Shown here: positions 34,012 through 44,975 of the stretch, one piece after another
How the letters are laid out: every line of letters starts with the position of its first letter
Numbering within the stretch: the first letter of the stretch is position 1
Assembly (NCBI RefSeq): GCF_018491765.1
Contig: NZ_JABWCU010000020.1
Coordinates: 59,288 to 123,287, forward strand
DNA from: Novosphingobium profundi
Lineage (GTDB): Bacteria > Pseudomonadota > Alphaproteobacteria > Sphingomonadales > Sphingomonadaceae
Reading direction: 5' to 3'
DNA length: 64,000 nt
The notes under the pieces: model-generated
The model's input: only the letters and a program-made list of their open reading frames with translations
The model's database searches: none
What the model was told of the DNA's origin: nothing
Made by a program: the position numbers and the translations under genes

Positions 34012-37000
34012 TCAGCGCGTCAGCAGGTTGCGTGCCTGGACCGCGATCTGTGCCATCATCGCGGGGCTGAGTACCCCGCTCTGCTCGGCCCGGCGCACCA
34101 CCGCGCGAAACGCCGAGATCGCCGTGGCGTTCTCGCGGCTCCACTGGTCGGTCGCCTTTTCCAGATCGCTGCGACCGATCTTCGTGCGGACCAGCGATTT
34201 CAGGAAATCGAGCCGCATCTGCTGGAAATCGCGGGCAAGTCCGGCGACCAGCAGACGCTCCCAGGGGTCGCTCGGGGTCATGATCGTGGCGCTCGCCTGG
34301 GCCCAGTCGAGGCCGAGTACCGCGCCCAGCGCGACGAAGGCGTTGACCAGCTTTCGCGCCTCGATCTTCGTCTCGGCAGCAAGGTCCGAAATGCCGACCG
34401 CCCCGTCGAGATCGAAGAGGCGCGTGACCATGCGCGCCTCGTCCTCGGGCGCCCCCAGTTCCCTGAGGCTGGCCAGGATCCGCTCCGACTGCATTCGCGC
34501 CCGATCGCCCAGCATGTCGTAGACTTCGCTCTTGAGGACCTGGAGACCCGGCTTCAGCTGCGCTTCCAGCTCGTGCGGCGCCGTACGTCCCGCGCCCGCG
34601 CGCAGAAGGTCGGCCATGTGCGAACGCACCGCCGCCGCGGCCCGGTCGAACAGCGCGAGCCGCGCATCTTCGGGCATTTCGGCCCGCTCGAGACGCTGCC
34701 ACAGCTCGGGCAAGTCGAACATGCGCTGCGCCAGCACGAAGGCGGCGGCCACCTGACCCAGGGTCGCCCCTTCTTCCTCGGCCACCTCGAAGGGATGGAC
34801 GAGGCCGAGGCGGTTGACGATGCGGTTGGCAAGCTTGGTCGCGATGATCTCACGCGCGAGGCGGTGCTCGGTGAGGAAACGCTTGAACTTGGCCTGCATC
34901 GGCTCGGGGAAGGCCCCGATCAGCATCGGCTGGAGGCTGACGTCGTCGGGGAGTGCGCTCTTCTCGATGGCGTCCTGGAGCACCAGCTTGCTGCTCGAGA
35001 GCAGCACCGCCAGTTCGGGCCGGACCAGTCCACGCCCGTCCTGCCCACGGCGCACGAGGCTCTCGTTCTCGGCAAGTCCCTCGGTCACCCGGTCGAGATT
35101 GCCGCCTTCCTCGAGCATCTCGATCAAGCGCACGTGCGAATGAACGCTGTCCGCGCCGCCGCGCCCCGCGATCGAGAGCGCGAGCGCCTGGAGGCGGTTG
35201 TCCTCGAGCACCAGGTCGGCGACCTCGTCGGTCATCGCGCGCAGAAGCTCGACGCGCTTCTTCTCCGACAGCTTGCCCGCGCGCTTGGCGGCGGCAAGCG
35301 CGATCTTGATATTGACCTCGTTGTCCGAACAGTCGACCCCGGCCGAATTGTCGATGAAGTCGGTGTTGATGCGCCCGCCGCGCCCGCCGTCACCGCGCAA
35401 CGCAAACTCGATGCGCCCGGCCTGCGTGACGCCCAGGTTCGCGCCTTCGCCGATCACCCGCGCGCCGACCTCGTTGGCGCTGACACGCAAGGCATCGTTG
35501 GCCGGATCGCCCACGGTCGCGTTGTTCTCGCTCGACGCCTTCACGTACGTTCCGATGCCGCCGAACCAGAGCAGGTCGACCTTGGCCCACAAGATCGCCG
35601 AAATCAGCGAATCCGGGTCGATCTCCTCGACCTGGACGCCCAGTGCCGCGCGAATCTCGGGGCTGAGGCGGATCGATTTCAGCGACCGCGGGAAGACCCC
35701 GCCGCCCTTCGAGATGAGCGCCTTGTCGTAATCGTCCCAGCTCGAATGCGGCAGGTCGTAAAGTCGCTTGCGTTCGGTCCACGAGCGGGCCGGATCGGGG
35801 TCCGGATCAAGGAAGATGTGGCGATGGTCGAAGGCGGCGACAAGCTTGAGCGCCTTGGACAGCAGCATGCCGTTGCCGAACACGTCGCCCGACATGTCGC
35901 CGCAACCCACCACGCGCACCGGGTCGGCCTGGACGTCGATGCCCATTTCGAGGAAATGGCGCTGAACCGAAAGCCAGGCACCGCGCGCGGTAATGCCCAT
36001 GGCCTTGTGGTCGTAGCCGTTCGAGCCACCGCTGGCGAAGGCGTCGTCGAGCCAGAAGTCCTTCGATTCGGCGATACCGTTGGCGACGTCGGAGAACTTG
36101 GCCGTCCCCTTGTCGGCGGCAACCACGAAATAGGGGTCCTCGCCGTCGCGGATCACCACCTCGGGCGGATGGACCACCGCGCCCTCGACGATGTTGTCGG
36201 TAATCGAGAGCAGCGTCGCGATGAAGATCTCATAGCTCGCCTGCCCCTCGGCCGCCCAGCCGGCGCGATCGCGCGCAGGGTCGGGAAGCTGCTTGGGATA
36301 GAAACCGCCCTTGGCGCCGGTCGGCACGATCACCGCGTTCTTGACCCGCTGCGCCTTCATGAGGCCCAGGATCTCGGTGCGGAAGTCGTCGCGCCGGTCG
36401 GACCAGCGCAGGCCGCCACGCGCAACGGGCCCGGCGCGCAAGTGAATGCCCTCCACCCGGCGCGAATAGACGAAGATCTCGCGCCAGGGCAGCGGCTTGG
36501 GAAGACCCGGCACCAGCGCGGAATCGAACTTGAAGGCAAGCGCCACGTGCGCATGCGAGGCAAAGGCGTTGGTGCGCAACATCGCCAGCACGAGATCGCG
36601 ATAGGCGCGCAGAAGCCGGTCGTCGTTGATCGCCCCGACCCCGGCGAGGCCCTCGCGGATCGCCGTCTCTGCGACTTGCTGCGCCGCCGCGCGGTTGCCC
36701 TCGAACTCGGGCTCGTGCAGTGCGCGGAAGAGATCGACGATACCCAGGGTCACCTGCGGCGCGCCCAGCAAGGCCTCGACCACGGTGGCGATGCCGAAGT
36801 GCATGCCGCCCTGGCGCAAGTAGCGGTAGAACGCGCGCAGCCAGTTGGTCTCGCGCTTGGAGAGACCCAGGCCGGGCACGAGGCGATTGAAGGGATCGTT
36901 CTCGCCCTCGCCGTTGAGCACGCCGCACAGCGCGTCCTCGATCATCGGTGCAAGGCCGAGCGCCTTGCCGGCATCGAGGCCGAGGGGCAGCTCGAGCGTG

Positions 37001-38790
37001 AAGTCGTGGATCGTGCCGATCCGGCCCTGCTCGAGCGCAGTGGGCACTTCGGCAAGAACGCGAAAGCCGAAGTTCTCGAGCGCGGGGACCGCGTCGGAAA
37101 GCGGCAACTGCCCCGCCGCCTGGTAGACCTTGAGACGCAGGCTCCCTGCGCCATCCTGATCGAGCGCATAGAGCCGCGCGTCGCGCTGGCCGACGTGGCG
37201 GCCGCCTTCGCCCGCCTCGCCCACGACCACCTTGCGCATGTGCGCGATGTCGATGGCGGCTTCGGCAGGCCCGTATTCGCTGCGGTAACCGAGCGGGAAG
37301 GCATCGGCGTAGCGCCCGGCCACGGCCGCCGCGCGTGCCGGTTCGAGCTGCTGGGCCAACGCCGCCTCGACCGCCTCGCTCCATCCGCGCAGGAGGACCT
37401 GCAACCGGTGGTCGAGATCGGCCTCGTCGGGCTCGACCGCACCTTCGCGAATGTCGAAGGTGTAACGCAGCATGGCGAGGTTGCCCGATTCGACCTGGAG
37501 GCTCCAGTCGAGCGCGGGGGCGTTGGTCGCCTCCTCGACGAGCGCCTGGATGCGCTGGCGCATCTGGGTCGAGACCATGTCGCGCGGCAGCCAGATGAAG
37601 GCGAAGAGGTGGCGCATGAGCGGTGCGGTGGCCAGCAGCAGGCGTGGGCGCGGACGATCGACGAGCGCAGTCATCGTGCCCGCGAGACGCTCCACGTCGG
37701 CTTCGCCCAGCCCCATCACGAGATCGTGCGGAAGGCTGGTCAACGCATGGGCGAGCGCCTTGCCGGTGTGGCTGCGCGGATCGCAGCCGAGCTTGGTCGC
37801 CAGCCGCGCGAGCATGCCGCGCAGGCGCGGGATACGGTCGGGCGTGAAGGCCAGCGCCTCGCTCGTCCACAGGCCCGCATGGACCGAGATCGCAACGACG
37901 GCGCCGTCCTCGATCAAAGGCACCAGAAACAGGTCGAGCGGCACGCGGCGGTGGACGCTGGCGACACGGTTGGCCTTGATCACCATCGGCACCGAAAGCG
38001 TGCCTTGCGCCAGTTGTTCGTCGAAGATGGCGAAGGCGCGCGCGTAGCTCGCCTCGGACAGCAGACTCTTCACCCCGCGCCGGCAGATGCCCAGGCGCTG
38101 CGAATGCCCACCGTCGCGTCCGCGCGTGACATGGCCGAGGATCGTCAACATGCCCGATGCGAACCATTCGAGGAGTGCGGCACCCTCGCGATCTTCGACC
38201 CGGTCGGCATCCTGGGACAGCGCCTCGACCATGCGCGGCCAGTCGGTCACCGCGCTGCGCACGTCGGCCAGCATGGACTCGAGCGTATGCTGCAGTTCGC
38301 TGCGCTGGCGCGCATCGATGCGCGGCATCTCGATGTAAATCATCGACTCACGCCCCTTCACGTCGGGGCCGTCGGGAACGATGGCAAGGATCCGCCCCTC
38401 CGCGTCGCGCTCCACACCGACGATCGGGTGGGCAAGGCGGTCGATCACGAGACCGAGCGAAGCCAGCGTGGCCGCCGTCGAATCGACCAGGAAGGGCATG
38501 TCCTCGTTGATGAGCGCAACACGCACCAACCGGCGTTCCTCACTGGCCGAGGCAATCTCGACCACCGCTTCGCCCGGCGGGCGCGTCTGCGCCGCTGCGA
38601 GGAGAAAGCGCGCGGCATCCTCGATCCAGGCCTGGTCGGGAGCGCCATCGCCCGGCAACAGCCCGCCCCGGATCGAGTCGGCGAGCGCGCGGGTCAGCTT
38701 GGCCGGCCCAACGGCCTTGGACGCCGCGGCCTTGCCTCCCGATTCCTTGCCCGATGCTCCGGCTTGCGATTTGGTCTTGCTTGCACTCAT
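34012..38790 (-). CDS. gdhZ: NAD-specific glutamate dehydrogenase, large (180 kDa) type
   Basis: About 1,592 residues, the class of very large NAD-GDH known from Caulobacter, Streptomyces and Pseudomonas. An N-terminal regulatory part with ACT-like segments precedes the catalytic core, which shows VPTGAKGGFYPKQLP (substrate lysine region), VVGCGDMSGDVFGNGML and GEGANLGVTQAGRIEFA of the NAD-binding domain. It deaminates glutamate to 2-oxoglutarate. Start at 38790 or 38793 (GGAGACG just upstream); an upstream ATG at 38841 lacks a ribosome site. Confidence 0.94.
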   Translation of the reverse strand: MSASKTKSQAGASGKESGGKAAASKAVGPAKLTRALADSIRGGLLPGDGAPDQAWIEDAARFLLAAAQTRPPGEAVVEIASASEERRLVRVALINEDMPFLVDSTAATLASLGLVIDRLAHPIVGVERDAEGRILAIVPDGPDVKGRESMIYIEMPRIDARQRSELQHTLESMLADVRSAVTDWPRMVEALSQDADRVEDREGAALLEWFASGMLTILGHVTRGRDGGHSQRLGICRRGVKSLLSEASYARAFAIFDEQLAQGTLSVPMVIKANRVASVHRRVPLDLFLVPLIEDGAVVAISVHAGLWTSEALAFTPDRIPRLRGMLARLATKLGCDPRSHTGKALAHALTSLPHDLVMGLGEADVERLAGTMTALVDRPRPRLLLATAPLMRHLFAFIWLPRDMVSTQMRQRIQALVEEATNAPALDWSLQVESGNLAMLRYTFDIREGAVEPDEADLDHRLQVLLRGWSEAVEAALAQQLEPARAAAVAGRYADAFPLGYRSEYGPAEAAIDIAHMRKVVVGEAGEGGRHVGQRDARLYALDQDGAGSLRLKVYQAAGQLPLSDAVPALENFGFRVLAEVPTALEQGRIGTIHDFTLELPLGLDAGKALGLAPMIEDALCGVLNGEGENDPFNRLVPGLGLSKRETNWLRAFYRYLRQGGMHFGIATVVEALLGAPQVTLGIVDLFRALHEPEFEGNRAAAQQVAETAIREGLAGVGAINDDRLLRAYRDLVLAMLRTNAFASHAHVALAFKFDSALVPGLPKPLPWREIFVYSRRVEGIHLRAGPVARGGLRWSDRRDDFRTEILGLMKAQRVKNAVIVPTGAKGGFYPKQLPDPARDRAGWAAEGQASYEIFIATLLSITDNIVEGAVVHPPEVVIRDGEDPYFVVAADKGTAKFSDVANGIAESKDFWLDDAFASGGSNGYDHKAMGITARGAWLSVQRHFLEMGIDVQADPVRVVGCGDMSGDVFGNGMLLSKALKLVAAFDHRHIFLDPDPDPARSWTERKRLYDLPHSSWDDYDKALISKGGGVFPRSLKSIRLSPEIRAALGVQVEEIDPDSLISAILWAKVDLLWFGGIGTYVKASSENNATVGDPANDALRVSANEVGARVIGEGANLGVTQAGRIEFALRGDGGRGGRINTDFIDNSAGVDCSDNEVNIKIALAAAKRAGKLSEKKRVELLRAMTDEVADLVLEDNRLQALALSIAGRGGADSVHSHVRLIEMLEEGGNLDRVTEGLAENESLVRRGQDGRGLVRPELAVLLSSSKLVLQDAIEKSALPDDVSLQPMLIGAFPEPMQAKFKRFLTEHRLAREIIATKLANRIVNRLGLVHPFEVAEEEGATLGQVAAAFVLAQRMFDLPELWQRLERAEMPEDARLALFDRAAAAVRSHMADLLRAGAGRTAPHELEAQLKPGLQVLKSEVYDMLGDRARMQSERILASLRELGAPEDEARMVTRLFDLDGAVGISDLAAETKIEARKLVNAFVALGAVLGLDWAQASATIMTPSDPWERLLVAGLARDFQQMRLDFLKSLVRTKIGRSDLEKATDQWSRENATAISAFRAVVRRAEQSGVLSPAMMAQIAVQARNLLTR

Positions 38791-39174
38791 CATCGTCTCC
38801 GCCCAATTGCCGCGTCTCGTGCCGGCCAGTCGCTTTCCCATTCTAGGAGGGCAAGGCTTGCGCGCGTTTCGGGTTCCCTTTTCGCAAAGGGTTTATTTCC
38901 AGTCGGCTTCCGTGACCTTCGGGCATTTACCTTCGGGCTCCATCGGCCTGCGTATACGCTCGTGGTAGACCCGGGCCGTGAAGGCTCCAAGGACTTACGC
39001 ACCAACGAGTCTCGCTTCTAAGGGAAACTTACGAAGATTTCTTTATAATTTTAATGCCCATTCAAGCAATCAATCGTGAGGCCTTTGCAGGCATAAAAAA
39101 GGCCGGGGCCGGAAGACTCCCGTCTCCGACCCCGGCCGCGTCACGATGTCCAAGGCCCCGTCGGGGCCCGCGCC
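38791..39174 (-). promoter_or_regulatory. Intergenic leader region of gdhZ
   Basis: About 380 bases without a gene. It contains a direct repeat of 10 bp (ACCTTCGGGC at 38915-38924 and 38929-38938), a CCCTTT-TCGC-AAAGGG dyad at 38876-38891 and an AT-rich patch (39025-39060) with ATTATAAAG on the minus strand that could be a promoter giving a long leader. The leuCD terminator occupies 39095-39137. Confidence 0.4.
39095..39137 (-). terminator. Intrinsic terminator of leuCD
   Basis: A 13-bp stem with one G-T wobble (39101-39113 with 39125-39137) followed on the minus strand by six T residues (39095-39100). It lies 38 nt after the leuD stop. Confidence 0.9.
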
Positions 39175-39786
39175 TCACAAGGCTAGCGGCTCGTAGAGCC
39201 AGGGCTGTTGCGCCCGCTGGCCCTTTTCGAAGTCGGCGATCGAACTGCCCCAGCGGCTCTGGATCATGCCGGTCTCGTCCCAGCCGTTGAGCAGGCGCTC
39301 GCGCGCGTTGTCGGAAATCGCAAAATCGATCACGGTGTTGCCCGCCGTGATCGTACGCGCGACGAGATCGACACTGATCTGGCCGCTCTGCGCGAAGTCG
39401 AGCAGGTTCGCGATCGTTTCGGGATCGAGCACGATCGGCAGCACGCCGTTGCGCAGGCAGTTCGCCTGGAAGATCTCGCCGAAGCTTTCGGCGATCACGC
39501 AGGTGATGCCGAAATCGGCGATCGTCCAGACCGCCTGTTCGCGGCTCGAACCGCAGCCGAATTCGCGCCCCGCGATGAGGATTCCCGCGCCGCGCGCCTT
39601 GGCCTCGTCGATCGGATTGGGGATCGCATTGCCCTCGGGATCGACGCGGCGATCGCGGCAAAAGTAGTCGCCCAGCCCTTCGCGCTGCATGATCAGGAGG
39701 AAGCGCGCGGGGTAGATGATATCGGTGTCGATACGGTTTTCGGGCAAGTGCAGGACCGGGCTGGTCAGGCGTTCGAACGGCTTCAT
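39175..39786 (-). CDS. leuD: 3-isopropylmalate dehydratase small subunit
   Basis: 203 residues with NRIDTDIIYPARFL, AGREFGCGSSREQAVW and IIFAxxFxxIFxxNC-like VIAESFGEIFQANCLRNGVLP. It caps the aconitase-type active site in leucine synthesis. The start overlaps the leuC stop (ATGA), the standard coupling of the two subunits. Confidence 0.96.
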   Translation of the reverse strand: MKPFERLTSPVLHLPENRIDTDIIYPARFLLIMQREGLGDYFCRDRRVDPEGNAIPNPIDEAKARGAGILIAGREFGCGSSREQAVWTIADFGITCVIAESFGEIFQANCLRNGVLPIVLDPETIANLLDFAQSGQISVDLVARTITAGNTVIDFAISDNARERLLNGWDETGMIQSRWGSSIADFEKGQRAQQPWLYEPLAL

Positions 39787-41234
39787 GCGCCAAGCTCCTC
39801 AAGCGTGCGGACGTCGGCGATATGGCCCGTGACGGCCGCAGCGGCGGCCATCGCCGGGCTCATCAGGTGGGTGCGCCCGCCGCGCCCCTGGCGCCCTTCG
39901 AAATTGCGGTTGGAAGTCGAGGCGCAGCGCTCGCCTTCCTTGAGGCGGTCCTCGTTCATGGCAACGCACATCGAGCAGCCGGCCATGCGCCAGTCGAACC
40001 CGGCCGTCATGAAGATCGCGTCGAGCCCTTCGGCCTCGGCCTGCTCGCGCACGGCCATGGATCCGGGCACGACCAGCGCGCGCACGCCCGAGGCCACCTT
40101 GCGGCCCTTCGCCACGGCCGCCGCCGCGCGCAAGTCCTCGATCCGGCCATTGGTGCACGAGCCGATGAAGACGACGTCGACCGCAATGTCGGTGACCGGC
40201 TGCCCGGCTTCCAACCCCATGTAGGCGAGCGCCTTGGCGTGCTGGCGCGCGGCCTCGGCGTCCTGCGGAGCGGGGGGCACGGTACCGTCGACGGGGGCTG
40301 CATCCTGCGGGTTCGTGCCCCAGGTGATCTGTGGCGCAAGCGCATCCAGGTCGAGCGATACCACGCGGTCGTATTCGGCCCCGGCATCGCTCGGCAGCGT
40401 GCGCCAATAGGCCGCGGCCTGCTCGAACAGTTCCGCGCCCGGCGCCAGCGGACGGCCGCGCAGATAGTCGATCGTCACCTCGTCGGGCGCGACGAGGCCG
40501 ATGCGCGCCCCCGCCTCGATCGCCATGTTGCACAAGGTCATGCGCGCGGCCATCGCCATCGCGCGCACCGCCTCGCCGGTGAACTCCACCGCGCAGCCGG
40601 TCGCGAAGCCCGCCCCGTAGCGCCCGATCAGCGCCAGAGCGACGTCCTTGGAGGTGACATGGGGCCGAAGCGTCCCGGTCAGCTCCACCTTCACCGTCTT
40701 CGCGCGGCTCTGGACGATGGCGTTGGTCGCCAGCACGGTCTCGCAGTCGCTCGCGCCGATGCCGAAGGCGAGCGCCCCGAAAGCGCCGTGCGTCGAGGTA
40801 TGGCTGTCCCCGCAGGCAAGCGTGATACCCGGCAGCGTAAAGCCCAGTTCCGGCCCCATGACGTGGACGATACCTTGGCGCGCATCGTCCAGCGGCACGT
40901 AAGGAATGTCGAACTCGGCCACGTTCGCCGCGAGACGGGCGACCTGCGCAGCGGCCGAATCGTCCTCCTGCGCAACGTTCAGCCGGTCGCGCGCGGTCGA
41001 GACCGCATGGTCGGGCACGGCCAGGTGCGTCTCGCGGCGGTGGACCTTGCGGCCATTGTCACGCAGCGCCTCGAACGACTGGTGGGTGCTGCATTCGTGC
41101 AGCAGATGGCGGTCGACGTGGATCAGCGCGGCGCGGACCTCCTCGCCTTCGCCTTCCGAACCGGGCACCAGCTCGATCACGTGGCTGTCCCAGAGCTTGC
41201 GGTACAAGGTGCGCGGGGCACTTGCGGTGGTCAC
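39783..41234 (-). CDS. leuC: 3-isopropylmalate dehydratase large subunit
   Basis: 483 residues with cluster ligands in FIGSCTNGR and MAGCSMCVAMN, plus CGDSHTSTHGAFGALAFGIG. It isomerises 2- to 3-isopropylmalate using a 4Fe-4S cluster. GTG at 41234 gives the standard N-terminus and has GGAGAG upstream. Divergent from the isocitrate-lyase-like gene over a 269-bp gap. Confidence 0.95.
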   Translation of the reverse strand: MTTASAPRTLYRKLWDSHVIELVPGSEGEGEEVRAALIHVDRHLLHECSTHQSFEALRDNGRKVHRRETHLAVPDHAVSTARDRLNVAQEDDSAAAQVARLAANVAEFDIPYVPLDDARQGIVHVMGPELGFTLPGITLACGDSHTSTHGAFGALAFGIGASDCETVLATNAIVQSRAKTVKVELTGTLRPHVTSKDVALALIGRYGAGFATGCAVEFTGEAVRAMAMAARMTLCNMAIEAGARIGLVAPDEVTIDYLRGRPLAPGAELFEQAAAYWRTLPSDAGAEYDRVVSLDLDALAPQITWGTNPQDAAPVDGTVPPAPQDAEAARQHAKALAYMGLEAGQPVTDIAVDVVFIGSCTNGRIEDLRAAAAVAKGRKVASGVRALVVPGSMAVREQAEAEGLDAIFMTAGFDWRMAGCSMCVAMNEDRLKEGERCASTSNRNFEGRQGRGGRTHLMSPAMAAAAAVTGHIADVRTLEELGA

Positions 41235-41503
41235 GCTCGTCTCTCCGAATTTCGATAATGCGTCGCCCCCGGTGCAAAAGTCCGGGAAATCCTTCCGGCA
41301 AGGTCGTACACCCAGGCCGAAGCTTCCCCTATACGCTGCGGGGCCCTTGCAGGGCACGCAAACGAATCCATCCGCATTTCGGATAGACTGCCCGGGTCCG
41401 CTTGCCCGCCGCCCCGGCAACCGTCAGCGCCGCACCATACCCGGCAATCCCCCTGAGCCGCACGCCCCGCGCGTGCCAGGGCGTCAGAACGAAGGAAGAA
41501 ACG

Positions 41504-42364
41504 ATGCAGGACACGCGCCTCTACGACATGGTCAAGGCCGGCAAGTTCGTCACCGCCCCCGGTATCCAGGACATGATCACCGCGGTGATCGCCCGCAAGG
41601 TCGGCTTCGATGCGGTCTACGGCAGCGGCTACTGGCTCACCGCGAGTGGCCTGGGCCTGCCCGACGCGGGCATCGCTTCGGTGACGCAGATGGTCGATCG
41701 CATGGAGAAGCTGGTCGAGAGCGCCCAGACCCCGGTCATCGCCGATGCCGATACGGGCTTTGGCGGCCTGCTCAACGTGCACCACACGGTCAAGGCTTAC
41801 GAGAAGGCCGGTGTCGCCGCGATGCAGATCGAGGACCAGGAATTCCCCAAGAAGTGCGGCCACACCCCCTTCAAGCGCGTGATCCCGGTGGCCGACATGG
41901 TCGAGAAGATCAAGGTCGCCTGCGATGCGCGCAGCGACGAGAAGTTCCTCATCATCGCGCGCACCGACGTGATGCAGAGCGGCGGCTACAACGCCGTGGA
42001 AGACCGCATGGGCGCCTTTGCCGAAGCGGGCGCGGACATCCTCTTCCCCGAGGCGCTCACCAACACCGACGACATGCGCACGATCTGCCAGACCATCGAC
42101 AAGCCGATGCTGGCCAACATGGCTGATGGCGGCCTGACCCCGATCCGCCCGGTCAGCGAACTGGAGGAACTGGGCTTCAAGATGGCGATCTTCCCGGCGA
42201 TGACCTCGCTGGTCGCTGCGCGCGCGGTCGAAGTGGCGCTCACCCGCCTGAAGGAGACCGGGACCAGCCTCGAAGGCCCCGAACTGTTCAACTTCAAGGA
42301 ATTCTGCGAGCTGATCGGGTTCGACAAGGTCTGGGAGTTCGAACGCAAGTGGGCCAAGGACTGA
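41504..42364 (+). CDS. Isocitrate lyase / PEP mutase superfamily enzyme
   Basis: 286 residues, a TIM-barrel enzyme with the signature QEFPKKCGHTPF (catalytic KKCGH), DADTGFGG metal-binding strand and IIARTDVMQSGG. Length and motifs fit the oxaloacetate decarboxylase, methylisocitrate lyase or carboxyphosphonoenolpyruvate mutase group; the exact reaction is not settled. ATG at 41504 has AAGGAAG. Single-gene unit ending in a strong terminator. Confidence 0.82.
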   Translation: MQDTRLYDMVKAGKFVTAPGIQDMITAVIARKVGFDAVYGSGYWLTASGLGLPDAGIASVTQMVDRMEKLVESAQTPVIADADTGFGGLLNVHHTVKAYEKAGVAAMQIEDQEFPKKCGHTPFKRVIPVADMVEKIKVACDARSDEKFLIIARTDVMQSGGYNAVEDRMGAFAEAGADILFPEALTNTDDMRTICQTIDKPMLANMADGGLTPIRPVSELEELGFKMAIFPAMTSLVAARAVEVALTRLKETGTSLEGPELFNFKEFCELIGFDKVWEFERKWAKD

Positions 42365-42404
42365 GCCCATCGGCCACGTCCTTCCAGGAAAGCGAACCAA
42401 GGAA

Positions 42405-42433
42405 GGGGTGCCACGAGGCGCCCCTTTTTTTTT
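42405..42433 (+). terminator. Intrinsic terminator after the isocitrate-lyase-like gene
   Basis: An 8-bp stem GGGGTGCC/GGCGCCCC (one G-T pair) with loop ACGA, followed by nine T residues, 41 nt after the stop. Confidence 0.93.
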
Positions 42434-42499
42434 ACGACGCTTGACCGCCGTTCCGCCCCACCCCCACGTCACGCTCGACCGAAAGTCGCGATAACGGGC

Positions 42500-42656
42500 T
42501 GCATCTTGCACGCAGTTTATTCGCTGTGCGGATTTTTTGATTCGAAAAGCTGGTTAGCGGTCACATCGCCGCTTACCCCGTCGCCAGTTTCTGAAATTCC
42601 CTCAGACTCTGACGACCTAGTTCCCCTGCCGCTCGCACGCGGTAGGGGATTTTTTT
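42500..42656 (+). ncRNA. Candidate small RNA with own terminator
   Basis: The 330-base gap before fumC holds no convincing gene but carries an intrinsic terminator (42622-42656) that cannot belong to the already terminated upstream gene. Just before it, GGTTAGCGG (42552-42560) can pair with CCGCTTACC (42569-42577, one mismatch) inside a CTGG/CCAG closing pair. This is the layout of a small RNA of roughly 100-150 nt. The 5' end and any promoter are not visible to me; an unusual fumC leader attenuator is the alternative. Confidence 0.33.
42622..42656 (+). terminator. Free-standing intrinsic terminator upstream of fumC
   Basis: An 11-bp stem (42622-42632 with 42639-42649, one G-T pair), six-base loop TCGCAC, and seven T residues at 42650-42656. 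It has no annotated gene immediately upstream. Confidence 0.88.
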
Positions 42657-42762
42657 CGGGCCTATCCCACCCGCACCGGAAAAATGGCACCGGTGCAATT
42701 TTGTCTGGCGTTCCTACTTATCCGGATAGATCCCCCGGACTCCGCGAAAGGTAGGCAAGCGC

Positions 42763-44157
<1,395 letters not shown>

Positions 44158-44173
44158 AGCGCCCCTCACGGCG

Positions 44174-44202
44174 TTGACACGCTGCGCACGCCTTCCCTAA
44201 GT
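44174..44202 (+). promoter_or_regulatory. Possible promoter of the HAD phosphatase gene
   Basis: A perfect TTGACA -35 hexamer at 44174-44179 with a weak CTAAGT -10 at a 17-bp gap, 44 nt before the start codon. Confidence 0.35.
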
Positions 44203-44245
44203 CGGCGCGCCCTCCCCCGACGTTCCTATCCGACAGGACTGCCAC

Positions 44246-44950
44246 GTGACCGCCTCCTCCCAGACCCTCGCCCACGCGCCCGCGCTGCCCGATCGACCCG
44301 AAGCGATCATCTTCGACATGGACGGGACGCTGCTCGACACCGAGGCGCTCTACCGCCAGGCGCAGAGCGCGACCGCGCGCGCGATGGGCCACGATCTGCC
44401 CGAAGACCTGCACCGCCAGTTCGTGGGCGTCCATCGCGAGGTGAACGACCTGCACTTGCGCCGCCTGTGGGGCGAGCATGCCGACATCGAGGGCTTCAAC
44501 CGCGAGGCCGAAGCGCTGTTCGACAGCTTGTGGCGCAAAGGCATTCCGCTGCGCCCGGGTGCGGCGCAGCTGCTCGAGATGCTCGGCAAGACCGGGCTTC
44601 CGCTCGGCCTGTGCACCTCGACCCGCAGTCCCAAGGCGCAGGAAAAGCTGCGCATCGCCGGCTTCATCGACCTGTTCACGTCAATCGTGACACTCAACGA
44701 CGTGGAAGAGCCCAAGCCGCACCCCCAGCCCTACCTCATCAGCGCGGGCAAGCTCGGCGTCGCGCCCGAGCGCTGCGTGGTGGTGGAGGATTCGCCCAAT
44801 GGCCTGCGTTCGGGCGCCGCAGCGGGTATGCGCGTACTGCTGGTCCCGGACCTCGTCGAGCCCACCGCGGAAACCCGGGCGCTGGCGCATGCGGTGCTGC
44901 CCGACCTGCACGCGGTGGCGCAGTGGATCGTCGACGCGCTGGCCGACTAG
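44246..44950 (+). CDS. HAD superfamily phosphatase, beta-phosphoglucomutase-like
   Basis: 234 residues with the four HAD motifs: DMDGTLLDT (nucleophile aspartate), CTSTRSPKA, the lysine region EEPKPHPQPYL and VVEDSPNGLRSG. A helical cap (about residues 35-90) places it in subfamily I. It probably dephosphorylates a small sugar phosphate or phosphoglycolate; the substrate is unknown. GTG start, preceded by GACAGGACTG. Confidence 0.85.
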   Translation: MTASSQTLAHAPALPDRPEAIIFDMDGTLLDTEALYRQAQSATARAMGHDLPEDLHRQFVGVHREVNDLHLRRLWGEHADIEGFNREAEALFDSLWRKGIPLRPGAAQLLEMLGKTGLPLGLCTSTRSPKAQEKLRIAGFIDLFTSIVTLNDVEEPKPHPQPYLISAGKLGVAPERCVVVEDSPNGLRSGAAAGMRVLLVPDLVEPTAETRALAHAVLPDLHAVAQWIVDALAD

Positions 44951-44975
44951 GCCGGGCCGGGAAGCGCCCCTAAGC

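Noticed and set aside
34573..39021. A 1,482-codon open frame on the plus strand opposite gdhZ
   Set aside because: It mirrors gdhZ in the complementary frame, is rich in Arg/His/Gly/Ala and matches no family; it is a by-product of high GC at third positions.
42506..42754. An 82-codon frame before fumC
   Set aside because: No ribosome site or family, and it reads through an intrinsic terminator.
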